Shown in pieces: positions 17,843 through 28,400 of a stretch of 64,000 bases of DNA. The notes below the pieces were generated by a model that saw only the letters and a program-made list of their open reading frames with translations, was not told the DNA's origin and searched no databases. The DNA comes from JBGAPI01 sp044221335. GTDB lineage: Bacteria > Pseudomonadota > Gammaproteobacteria > Xanthomonadales > Ahniellaceae. The stretch's first letter is position 1, and every line of letters begins with the position of its first letter. Made by a program: the position numbers and the translations under genes. The stretch is taken from positions 20,532 to 84,531 of the forward strand of contig JBGAPI010000020.1 in NCBI GenBank assembly GCA_044221335.1, read 5' to 3'.

Positions 17843-18406
17843 ATGCGCATCGCAGGTTCGAGCCGTCCGTCCGGACTGTCGCTGATCGAACTGCTGACGG
17901 CCGTCGGCGTCGTCGCCATCGTGTTCGGGCTGGCGACGGCGACCTATGAAGGTGTGGTCGGCGCGACCCATGCCGGCGCCGCCCGCGGGGCGCTGCAGGA
18001 CGCGCTGATCGCCTCGGCGGAGGCGGCGATCTCCTGGAGCATGAAGGTCGACGTCTGTCCGTCCCGCGACGGTGCACGCTGCGACGACAGCTACCACTGG
18101 GAGGACGGCTGGATCGCCTTCGTCGATGTCGACGGCGACGGCGCGTTCGGCCCCGGCGATCGGCGCGTCGCGCGGCAGGAGGCGCTCGGCGCGCACGTCG
18201 CGCTGATCAGCACGACCGGTCGCCGCCGGCTGGTGTTCCAGCCCTACGGCGCCAATGCCGGCAGCAACGTCACCTTCACCCTCTGCGACATCCGCGGCGC
18301 AAAGCGCGCCGTCGCTGTGGTGGCCAACAACAGCGGACGCATCCACACGGTGCCGACCGTGCCGGACCGCGTCGCCGAGGCCTGCGCCGCCGCTCGGCGG
18401 CGCTGA
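17843..18406 (+). CDS. FimT/GspH-family type IV pilin-like pseudopilin
   Basis: 187 residues. The N-terminus has a type III (prepilin) signal: short basic leader, G-L-S-L-I-E-L-L cleavage region with the +5 glutamate, then a hydrophobic helix (AVGVVAIVFGLATAT). The rest resembles GspH/FimT minor pilins, with an extended beta part and cysteine pairs (VDVCPSRDGARC, FTLCDIRG). It should be processed by PilD and join a type IV pilus or type II secretion pseudopilus. It is an orphan here, with no other pilus genes nearby. ATG 17843 has an adjacent GGAGCAGGAGC ribosome site. Confidence 0.82.
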   Translation: MRIAGSSRPSGLSLIELLTAVGVVAIVFGLATATYEGVVGATHAGAARGALQDALIASAEAAISWSMKVDVCPSRDGARCDDSYHWEDGWIAFVDVDGDGAFGPGDRRVARQEALGAHVALISTTGRRRLVFQPYGANAGSNVTFTLCDIRGAKRAVAVVANNSGRIHTVPTVPDRVAEACAAARRR

Positions 18407-18450
18407 TCCTCGGCGGAGCTCCGGGGGCCGAAAAAAGAACGATTTCGTGC

Positions 18451-18479
18451 TTGACAGGGGCGAGCGATTTGCCCATGAT
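18451..18479 (+). promoter_or_regulatory. Sigma-70 promoter of tRNA-Asn
   Basis: Perfect -35 TTGACA (18451-18456), 17-base spacer, -10 CATGAT (18474-18479), then a GC-rich discriminator GCGCGCCC, placing transcription start just before the tRNA 5' end. The discriminator fits stringent control. Confidence 0.75.
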
Positions 18480-18489
18480 GCGCGCCCTT

Positions 18490-18565
18490 TCCCCGATAGC
18501 TCAGCTGGTAGAGCAACGGACTGTTAATCCGTGTGTCCCTGGTTCGAGTCCAGGTCGGGGAGCCA
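18490..18565 (+). tRNA. tRNA-Asn (anticodon GTT)
   Basis: 76 bases with encoded CCA: acceptor TCCCCGA/TCGGGGA, D-loop AGCTGGTAGAGC, anticodon loop CTGTTAA (GTT), T-arm GGTTCGAGTCC, discriminator G. Confidence 0.97.
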
Positions 18566-18573
18566 AACTCCTG

Positions 18574-18601
18574 AAAAAGCCCGCCTCTCGGCGGGCTTTT
18601 T
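18574..18601 (+). terminator. Intrinsic terminator of tRNA-Asn
   Basis: Perfect 12-base stem AAAAAGCCCGCC/GGCGGGCTTTTT with loop TCTC, then a T-rich run. It is A/T-symmetric, so it could also stop leftward transcription from the other side. Confidence 0.9.
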
Positions 18602-18640
18602 CGTTTCCGTTCGGCGGCGCCGCCGACACTCGTAGGACGG

Positions 18641-19492
18641 TCAATCGGCCTCGCGTGCAGCGCGGACGCGACGAGACGCGCCCATGCCTGCAAGGACGAT
18701 GACCCCTGCCAGCAGGACGAGGGCCCAGGTGTTCGCGGCAGGGACCGGTGCAGGCGGCAACTGAGTGCCGAACGCGCGGATCATCCAGTTGCCGCCACCC
18801 GGACGCAGCGTGTCGATCGGGGCAATCAGCGCATCGGGGGGCAACACGGGCGGATTGGGCGGATCCGCGCTCCAGATCGCAACCCACGAACGCCCGCGGG
18901 TAGCGGTGGTGTCGATCGCCGCCGGGTTGGTAGGCGACGTCTGGCCGGTCGTGATGAAGCGCGGCACCGCACCGACGAGCAGATCGGCTCCGGTGGGAAG
19001 CTCGATCGGCGTGGCGAGGTTGTAGACCGAAAAGGTATTGCCGTCCGCCGCCTGGATCGTCGTGTCGAAGTTGGCAAGCAGGCTCGCGCCGTTCGCCGGG
19101 TTTCCGTCGGCATCACTGTACATCACGATCTGCACGGCATTGCCGACCGCCATGTTCGCCCCGCTGGGAAACAGCACCCAGACCTGCTCGAGACGGACCG
19201 GCGACCCGCCCGGCGTGCTGAAACGGTTGAACCAGAGGAATTGCGATGCGCCGAGCCCCGAGGTAACGCCGAACGCTCCCTCTTGCTGGTTGTCGTCCAG
19301 CACGAACGGCGCCGAGTACGTCGTCGGCTGCGGCGGAACCGCCTGGACGATCTGCCCGGCCCGTGGCGCATAGCCGAACTCCATCGCCCATGCGGGACTC
19401 GCCATGGCCGTGCCGCCGATCACCGCGGCAAGCCATCCCAGCCGGTCGATCACCCGCCGTCCAACGTTCCTGCCGATCGTCGCGTCGCTCAT
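18641..19492 (-). CDS. Exported protein with IPTL-CTERM-like anchor
   Basis: 283 residues. A signal peptide (to about 36, ending PAWA) precedes a beta-rich domain of about 200 residues with Asp/Gly-rich segments (MYSDADGNPANG). The C-terminus reads PVPAANTWALVLLAGVIVLA followed by an Arg-rich end (ASRRVRAARE). This is the layout of IPTL/PEP-CTERM sorting signals: a short proline motif, one membrane span and a basic tail, recognised by exosortase-like enzymes; the proline motif here is PAANTW rather than classic IPTLSxW. Its ATG lies in the ATGA overlap with the stop of the giant upstream gene, so expression is translationally coupled. The GAACGCGAGC-type function is unknown. Confidence 0.75.
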   Translation of the reverse strand: MSDATIGRNVGRRVIDRLGWLAAVIGGTAMASPAWAMEFGYAPRAGQIVQAVPPQPTTYSAPFVLDDNQQEGAFGVTSGLGASQFLWFNRFSTPGGSPVRLEQVWVLFPSGANMAVGNAVQIVMYSDADGNPANGASLLANFDTTIQAADGNTFSVYNLATPIELPTGADLLVGAVPRFITTGQTSPTNPAAIDTTATRGRSWVAIWSADPPNPPVLPPDALIAPIDTLRPGGGNWMIRAFGTQLPPAPVPAANTWALVLLAGVIVLAGMGASRRVRAAREAD

Positions 19493-22400
19493 TCGAATCC
19501 GTCCTTGAACAGCACGTCGGTGCCTAGGAACAACTGGTCGAGATAGGCGTTGTAGCCGGCCCCCGACACCTTGCTCACGCTGTAGCTGCAGCTCGCCGAG
19601 AGAGTACCCGGCGGGACATCGACGGTGGCGTCGACACGCAGGAAGCCGAGGGCCGTCGGACCGATCACCGACGGCGTGCTCGCACTCGAAATCACGCTGC
19701 CCGCGCACGCGGCCTGGCCGTAGAAGCTGCAGGTCGGCGTCACGCTCACCAGGGTTCCGGCCGCACCGTCGACACGGATCGCGGTCTTCATCACGGCGCT
19801 GGTCTGCCCCGCCGGAACCACGGCGCACTGGGACAGTTCGATCGCGGACGTCGTCGACGTGTTGTGGGCCGATCCCGAAATCGGCGAGCCGCCTGCGTCG
19901 GGGATGCCCATCAACGTGAGCGCACCCGGTGTCGCCGACGCCCACGGGGCGCCCGTGCAGGCGACCAGGTCGTAGGAGTCGAAGTGGCCGGAAAGCAGCC
20001 AGTTGCGTGCATCGATGCGGAACGTCCGCACGAGGTCTCCACCGGACAAGCCGTTGTTGGCGAGGTCGCGCAGCGAGCCGCAAGCGAGGAGGCGATAGAC
20101 GCCGTCGGGCACGGCGTCGCCGAACGCGAGCGTCGTCACGTGAGTGCCGCCGTCATAGCTCGCGGTCAATGGGACCACCGTGTCGCTGCCCGCCGGCGAG
20201 CTGCACGACGTGGTCGAAAACGCGGCAGTGGACGCGGCCCGAACCAGTCGGTAGTTCGCGGCCGTATTCGCATCGGTCGCGTTGAGGGCTTCGCTGAAGG
20301 CGATCGTCGCGCCGGTGACCGCGTGATTGACCGTCTCGCAGTTCGACAGCACGGAGTCGGGTGTCGCCGTCGCGGTGTCGATCGCGGTGACCGTCGGCGG
20401 CACGGTATCGGTCGAGACCGTCGCGCTCGCGCCGTTGTTCGCACTGCTCGGGTCCGGCTCGGTTCCGGTCACGGTGGCCGAATTGACGATCAAGGGAGGC
20501 GGCGACGCGTTGACGGTCACGGTCACCGTGAAGGCCTTGCTCGCGCCGTTGCCGATCGCCCCCAGCGTGCAGGTCGGCACGCCGAGCGCCTCGACACATC
20601 CGGTGGTGGAGACGGCGGTGACGGACGGAGGCAGCGCATCGGATACGACGACGCCGGTCGCATCGCCCGGGCCGTTGTTTCGAGCGGTCAGCGTGTAGAC
20701 GATCTGCTGGCCCGCGCCGACCGCGCTGACGTTCGCGCTCTTCGTGAGCGAGAGGTCGGTCAGGCGCACGACGCCCGCGCAGCGGGTCGCGCTGTCGTCG
20801 CCGGTGTTGATGCGGGTCTCGTTGCTCGCCGTCACGGTCGCCGTGTCGCACACGGTGGTTCCGGCCGCGGTCGATGCGGATACCGTGTAGGTCACGGCCA
20901 GCGTCGCGCTCGCATTGACCGCGAGACTGCCGAGACTCCAGGTGCCGGCGCCGTAGGTGCCGACACTCGGCGTCACCGAGTCGATGGTGACCCCCGCCGG
21001 CGGCAGGGTGATGACCTCGGACAGGCTCACGCCGCTGGCGTCGGACGCGCCCAGGTTCTGCACCGTCACCGTCTGCACGAGATTGCCGGCGCCGCTGCCG
21101 GCGCCGACCGGGTCGACCGAGTTGGTCTTGCTGACCTTGAGGTCGACCTGACGCGTCACCGAGGTGCAGGTGTTCACGCTGTCGTTGCCCGGGTTGATCC
21201 GCGTTTCCGCCGAGCCCGTGACCGTCGCCGCGGAGCAGACGCTGTTGTTGCCGCTCGCTGCGTTCGGCGCGACGGTCAGGTTCAGGGTCAGCGTCGCGCT
21301 CGCGCCGACGGCCAGATTGCCGAGCGTCCAGATCGACCCGGCGTATGCACCCTGGCTCGGGCTGGCCGAGGTCAGCGTGACGCCGGTCGGCAATGCAAGC
21401 GTGTCGGTCAGGGACACCGCCGACGCGGCCGAGGGTCCGGCATTGCTCACTGTCAGGACGTAGACCAGGTTGTTGGCGCCGGAGCCGGCGACGACCGGAT
21501 CGATCGACTCGGTCTGGCTCACCGTGAGGTCGATATTGCGCGCTACCGACGTGCACTCGGTACTCGAGTCGTCACCCGTGTTGAGTCGCGGCTCGGTGAC
21601 GCCGGTGACGGCAGCGGTGCTGCAGATCGTATTGCTGCCGGTCGTCGCCGTGCTGTCGGCGGTGAGCGTCACGGTCAGGGTCGCCGTGGCGTTGACCGGC
21701 AGCGTGCCGATGGTCCAGGTGCCGGCGTTGTAGGTGCCGCCTGCGCTCGGCGTGATCGACACGGTCGTGACGCCGGTCGGCAAGCTGAGCGCCTCGGACA
21801 GCATGACACCCGACGCGACGGACGGACCGTTGTTCCTCGCCGTGACGGTGTAGACGAGGTTGCCCGCACCGGAGCCCGCGATGACCGGGTCGATCGACTC
21901 GGCATGGCTGACGGCGAGGTCGACGACCGGCGAGGTCGCCAGCCTGTAGTCCTCGACCTCGCCGTCGGGGGCGAGGCCGGTGACGCCGAGTCCGCCGGCC
22001 GTCGAGAGGCGGAACCGCGCGAAAACGTTGCTGTTCGCGACGGTGGTCGCCGGCACGGCGACGCTCAGTGCATTCACGCCCCCGACGACACTGGTGGAGA
22101 CGAAGACCTGCTCGCCCGGATCGTTCCAGTCGCCGTCGTTGTTGAAGTCGATCCACGCGTCGAGCTTCGCCGGGGCAGAGGCCGTGACGGTGACCGTCGC
22201 GTTCTGGCCCGGAATCAGCGGCCCCGCGAACACCACGCCGTCCTCGTCGTCACTGGCGTTGGTGTCGTCGCCGTCGGCATTGGCGCTGGGGAAGCCGTCC
22301 GGCTCGGAGTCGACCAGGGAGCCGAGCCGCGGACCCTGCACGCGGTGCCGTGCGCCGTCGTTCGCCGCCAGCGTCGGGTAGGGCGCGGGTGCGTCACCGA

Positions 22401-25400
22401 AGTCCACCGGGAACACGGACTGCACCGGCGCGAGCGTGGTCGTGCTGCCGAGGAAGCGCGTGTCGGCTCCGTCGTAGGTGGCGGCCACCGTGTGCGTGCC
22501 CGGGGTCAGCGCCGATGTCGTCAGGGCCGCCGTGCCGGCGGACAACGCGACGCTGGTCGGCGCGCCGCCGTCGATCGAGAAGCCGACCGAGCCAGTCGGC
22601 GTGCCGGTCGCGGGTCCGACCGGGGCGACGGTCGCGGTGAAGGTCACGGAACTGCCCTGAGCCGAGGGGTTCTGCGAACTCGCGAGCGCCGTGGTCGTCG
22701 ACGCCTTGTCGACCGTCTGCTGCGGCGAAAGCGTCCCACTGCTGCCGGCGTAGTTGCTGGCACCGAGATAGTTGGCGACGACGCTGTGGCTTCCGACCGG
22801 AAGCGCGCTCGTCGTGAGGCTGGCCAGACCGGAGCCGTCGAGAGACGCAGCAACCGGTGTGCCGCCGTCAATCACGAAGTTCACCGTGCCGCCCGGCGTG
22901 CCGGGCGCGGAGACGGCTGCGACCGTCGCGGTGAAGGTCACGCTGCCACCGAAGACCGAGGGATTCTGTGACGACCCGACCGAGGTCGTGGTGGTGCCCG
23001 GGTTGACCTGTTGCGGCGGCGCGAGCGTGCCGCTGCTGCTCGCGTAGCTGGCATCGCCCACGTAATTCGCGACGACGCTGTGCGCGCCGCCGGACAGGCC
23101 GGAGGTCGTGAACGTCGCCATCCCGCTGCCGTCGAGTGTCGCCCCCTGCGGCGCCCCTCCATCGATCACGAAATTGACCGTGCCGGTCGGCGTGCCGCCG
23201 GGACCGGTCACCGTCGCGGTGAAGGTGACGGCGTTTCCGAAGTTCGAAGGGTTCGCCGAGGACGCGACGGTCGTGGACGAGGTGGTCTTGTTGACCGTCT
23301 GCACCGGCGCGAGCGTGGCGCTCGAGCCCAGGAAGTTGGCATCCCCCGAGTAGGTCACCGACATCGTATGCGTTCCGACCGTGAGCGACGCGTTGCTGTA
23401 GCTCGCCGTGCCCGCCGCGAGCGGCTGCGTCGACGTGGGCGTGGCGGCACCGTCGAGGAAGAAGGCGACAGTGCCGCTCGGCGTGCCGGAGAATCCGCTG
23501 ACGTTGGTGACGGTCGCGGTGAAGGTGACGCTCTGACCCAGCGTCGAGGGGTTCGGGGCGCTGGAGACCGACGTCGATGAGGTGCCCTGGTTGACGGTCT
23601 GGCCGCCGCTCAATGTCGTGGTCGAGACCGCGTAGCCGGCGGTGCCGGCGTAGTTCGCGCTGACCACGTGATTTCCGACCGCGAGCGCGCTGGTCGTCAG
23701 CGTCGCCTGACCCGCCGCATCGAGAGTCTTCGGCTGTGGCGCGCCGCCGTCGATGACGAAGTTCACCGTGCCGGTCGGCACGCCGCCGCCCGGCGCAACC
23801 GCCGTCACCGTCGCGGTGAACACGACGGGCTGGCCGATCACCGAGGGATTGACCGAACTCGCCAGCGCGGTCTGCGTCGACGCCTGCGCGACGGCCTGTG
23901 CCGGTGCGAGCGACGCCGTGCTGGTCGCGTAGTTGGCGGAGGCGACGTAGGTCGCGACGACCGTGTGGGAGCCGACGCTGAGCGAGGAGTTGACCAGCGT
24001 CGCCTGGCCTGAGGCATCGAGGCTCTGCGGCTGCGGCGCGCCTCCATCGACCACGAAGTTGACCGTTCCGGTTGGCGTGCCGGTGCCCGGCGACACCACC
24101 GCGACGGTCGCGGTGAAGGTGATGCTCTGGCCGAAGGTCGAGGGGTTGACGCTCGTGGCGATCGTCGTGGTCGTGCCCGCGGGGTTGACCGTCTGCACCG
24201 GCGCCAGGGTCCCGGTGCTCGCGCTCAGGTTGCCGTCGCCGAGGTAGTTCGCGACGACCGTGTGGGTGCCGCCGTTGAGTGCCGCGGTCGTCAGCGTCGC
24301 CTTGCCGGTCGCGTCGACGGTCTGCGCCTGTGGCGCGCCACCGTCGACGACGAAGTTGACCGTGCCGGTCGGCGTGTCGGTCGCCGGCGCGCTGGCCACC
24401 ACGGTCGCGGTGAAGGTGACGCTCTGGCCGAAGGTGGTCGGGTTCTGCGACGACGCGACGGTGGTGGCCGACGCCGCCTTGTTCACGGTCTGCACCGGCG
24501 ACAGCGTGCCGTTGCTGGTGAGGAAGCTGCCGTCGCCGCCGTAGGTTGCCGTCAGGGTGTGGGTGCCGACGGAGAGCGTCGCCGTACTGAAGGTCGCGGC
24601 ACCGGAGCCGTCGAGCGTTCCGGATCCGCTCGGCGTCGCCGAGCCGTCGAGGAAGAAGTTCACCGACCCGCTCGGCAGGCCCGCGCCGGGCGACACGGCA
24701 GTGACGGTGGCGGTGAAGGTGACGGTGCCGCCCCGTGTGGACGGGTTCGGCGACGCGGCGAGCGCCGTTGCCGTCGCGGCCTTGTTGACCGTCTGGCCAC
24801 CCGCAAGCGTGTGGGTCGACGTGTTGTAGTTGGAGCTGCCCGAGTAGTTCGCGACGATACTGTGATTTCCGACCGCGAGCGCCGCGGTGCTCAGCGTCGC
24901 GACGCCCGACACCAGGGTGGCATTCTGTGGTGCGCCGCCGTCGATCACGAAGGCGACGGTTCCGTCGGGCGTGCCGGCACCGGGGGCCACGGAAGCCACC
25001 GTCGCGGTGAACGTCGTCGGCTGTCCGAACACGGTAGGGTTGACCGAGCTGACCAGCGTCGTCGTGGTGTCGGCTTTCTGCACGTCCTGAACGACCTGCG
25101 CTGAACTGCCGGTCCAGTTCGGGTTCTCGTCGTAGATGGCCTGAATGGTGTGCAATCCCGCGGGCAGGCCCAGGCCGGTCGGGGTGAAGGTTGCGGTACC
25201 CGCCGAGCCGACACCCGCCGCGGTGAGAGCGACCGTCGCCAGCGTGGTGGCTCCCTCGACGAAGCGGACGTTGGTGCCATTGAGCGACAGATCCGGGTTC
25301 GCGCCGGGTGTGATCGTCGCGGTGAAGGTCACCGACTGGCCGTACTTCGACGGGTTCGTCGCGCTCGTGATCGCGGCCGTCGTCGGCACCTTCACGTTGA

Positions 25401-28400
25401 AGCTGCGGGTGACGCCGGTCGCATCGGTATTTCCGGCGAGGTCGGTCTGCTTGACCGTGATCGTGTGCGCACCTTGCTTGAACCCGGTGTTGGCACAGGT
25501 CCAGGCTCCGCTGCCGGAGCCGTCGGCCGCGCCGTTCGCGAGGAACGCGACGCAGCCGCCGCCCTTCGGGTGGCTGGTGCTGACGACGATGCTCGCGACG
25601 CCTTCGGACGTGCCGTCGACCGAAACGTTCGGCAGCTGGTTGCTGCCCGCTGTCGGAGCGTTGATCACGACCGCCGGGTTGATCTCCGCGTCGACGATGA
25701 TCGACAGCGCCGGCGATGCCGCGGCGCTGTCGCCGATGCCGGTCTGGGTCCTGGTCGAGATCGAATAGGTCGTCCGCGGCACGCCCGAAAGCGTCGTCGT
25801 GAGCGAATAGGTGAGCGTGCTCGGGCAGACCTGGCGCGTGCGCGGCTGCGTGTTCGCGCCGTTGACGAGCAGATAGACCGTCTCGCCTTCGCTGCACGCG
25901 CCGGTGAAGGTCGGCGTGGTGTCGCTGGTGATGTTGTCGGTCGAACTGCGACCGAGGTCGCTCGCGGTCGTGAGGTCCGGCGCTGCCGTGGTGCCGACGA
26001 TCGGCGCCGGGTCCTCGCGGAAGCGAGTGAGCGCGAAATCACCGCCGATGATGAAGTTCGCCGACAACGCCCGTCCCTTGAGGCCGTTCGGATCCGTCTG
26101 CGGGTAGATGAAGCCCTGGTAGGCCTCGCCCGGATCGCTCCCCTGGGTGGCGTAGGAGAAGCCGCCGCTGCCGTAGGTGGTGTCGAGTGAGCCATCCCAG
26201 TTCAGCCGCGCGACGGCGATCTGGCGGAACAGGTAGAAGCCTGGATTCTGGGGATCGACCACCGAGGTCTCGCCGAACACCACCAGCTTCTCGTCGTACT
26301 GCAGCGCGACGGAGTTGGCCGAGCCGACGTTGGTCGACGGTCCCGCAGTGAAGCTTTTCCACCCGGTGCCGTTGAACGAGGTGTCCAGAGATCCGTTCAT
26401 GTTGAAGCGCGCCGCAAGCCACATCGCCTGCGAGGGACTCGACTGCACGAATTGCCCCGCCACGACGATCTTGTAGTCGGTCGCGCTGGGGGTGTCGAGG
26501 TCCGGCAACAGGCGCAGCGACCGGATGTCGAAGGTGTCGTTGCCGCTGAGCCCGGAGAGGAACACCTTGCCGTCGCCGTCGAAGCTGGTGTCGAGCGTGC
26601 CGTCGGCATTGAGACGCGCGAGGCACATCTTGAAGAAACCGCTCGGGGCGACGCATTCACCACCCGCCACGATCTTGCCGCTCGGGTCGATCGCGATCGC
26701 CTTCAGAACGTCCGATCGACCCGCCGAGATGTCGACGGTGGCGGTGCCGCCGGCGAAGGCGGTGTCGATCGTGCCGTTGGCGGCCTTGAGTCGCGAGAAC
26801 TTCCAGTCGCCGTTCAGCGTGATGTTGCCGCCGACGATCACATTGTCACTGCCGTCGATCGCGACGACCTTTCCGCTGGTGTTCGTCCCCCAGTTGCCGA
26901 CGACGCCGCTGGCGCCGCCGAAGGCGCTGTCGACCGCGCCCGCCGTGGTGAAGCGAACCGCGAAGTAGCTGCTGCCGGTGGAGCCGACGACGACCGCCCT
27001 GCCGCTGGAATCCAGTGCGACTCCGTTGGGCTCTACCGATTCGGCACTGCCGGGACCGAAGTCCTTGGTGAACCAGCCGCTGCTGCCGCTGGCCCAGCCC
27101 GTGGTGTCCTGTGTTCCATCGACGTTGAAACGCGCGACGGCCAGGTCGTAGTCGCCGTTGCTGTTGAACGTCGTGCCTGCGACGACGACCTTCGAATCGC
27201 CTTGGACCGCGAAGGCCTTCGACTCGTCCGTGCTGCCGCCCCGGATCGCGGCATAGTAGGTGCCGGGAGGCGTGCCGGTGGGATTGAACGCCGTATCCAG
27301 CGCGCCGCTCGTGTTGTAGCGCGCGACCGCGATCGTGTTGAGGTTTCCCTGTGTGGTTCCGGCGACGGTGACGAAGCCGTTGCGCGCGCCGACGCTGGTG
27401 TCGACCGCGAGGTCCTGCGCAAAGTCGCTCTGGCTCGACAGGCTGGTGCCAGTGTTGTACGTCGTCGACGCCAGGGTCAGCGGCATCTTCGTGACCCGGA
27501 AGTCGACGCCGCTGTTGGTCGTGCCGCTGGCGTAGACATCCTCGGAGGGGCTCGACACTGGCCCCGTGATGGCCACGCGCACGCGAAAGCCGACGTCGTT
27601 GGCATCGACGCCGAGGCTCGGCGAGTTCTGCACCGACGCGTTCGACAGCGAGAAGCGTGCGACGCGGTTGCCATTGCCTTGTCCGGTCACGAAGATGTGG
27701 TCGTTGTCGCTCTGGACCGCGACTCCGCGGAACTGTGTCGTTCCGCCCGGCTCGTAGTAGCCCTTGCCGGTGGTTCCCGTGATCTGGTTGCTGGTCGTGT
27801 AGAACGTGCCGTCCATCTTCAGGAGCGTGATCGCTCCGCGGGGCGAGGGTGTGGTTCGCGTGCCGGTGACGACGAGGATGTCCTGCGCGATCGTTGCTCC
27901 CTTGATGATCGCGATGTCGAACGCGCGGTCGGACCCGCCATGGTCGATCACGACCCAACCCTGGTTGCCGAAGCCGGTATCGGGGGTGCCGTCGGTGTTC
28001 CAGCGCCGGATCACCCACTCGCGGGTGAGGCCGGGCTGGAAGTCGCCCCAGCCCACGGCGATCAGCTTGTCGTTGCGGTCGAAGGTCATGCCCTCGATGC
28101 GGCCGACGTTGGAGCCGCCGTTCACGCTGGCAGGCGCGTTGTCGAGCACGATGCCGTCGCTGCTGAACGTGGTGTCCGGAAGGCCGTTCGCCGTGTAGCA
28201 GGCGACACCGAACAGCGCGCCGCTGATGCCACCGCCGCAGAAGCGCGATCCGGTCGAGTTCTGCGCCATCGCGTTGATGTGGTCGTCGAAGCCCATGTCG
28301 GTCACGGTGACGCCCGCGACGCCGAACGCGCTCTGGCCAAAACCGGCGTCGGTCGTGCCGTCGGTGTTGAGCCGGGTGATCACGTAGTCCTTGTACAGGC

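Noticed and set aside
19864..26190. Several long plus-strand frames opposite the giant gene
   Set aside because: They mirror the repeat periodicity of the real gene and have no protein-like sequence; the minus-strand product has signal peptide, domains and tail.
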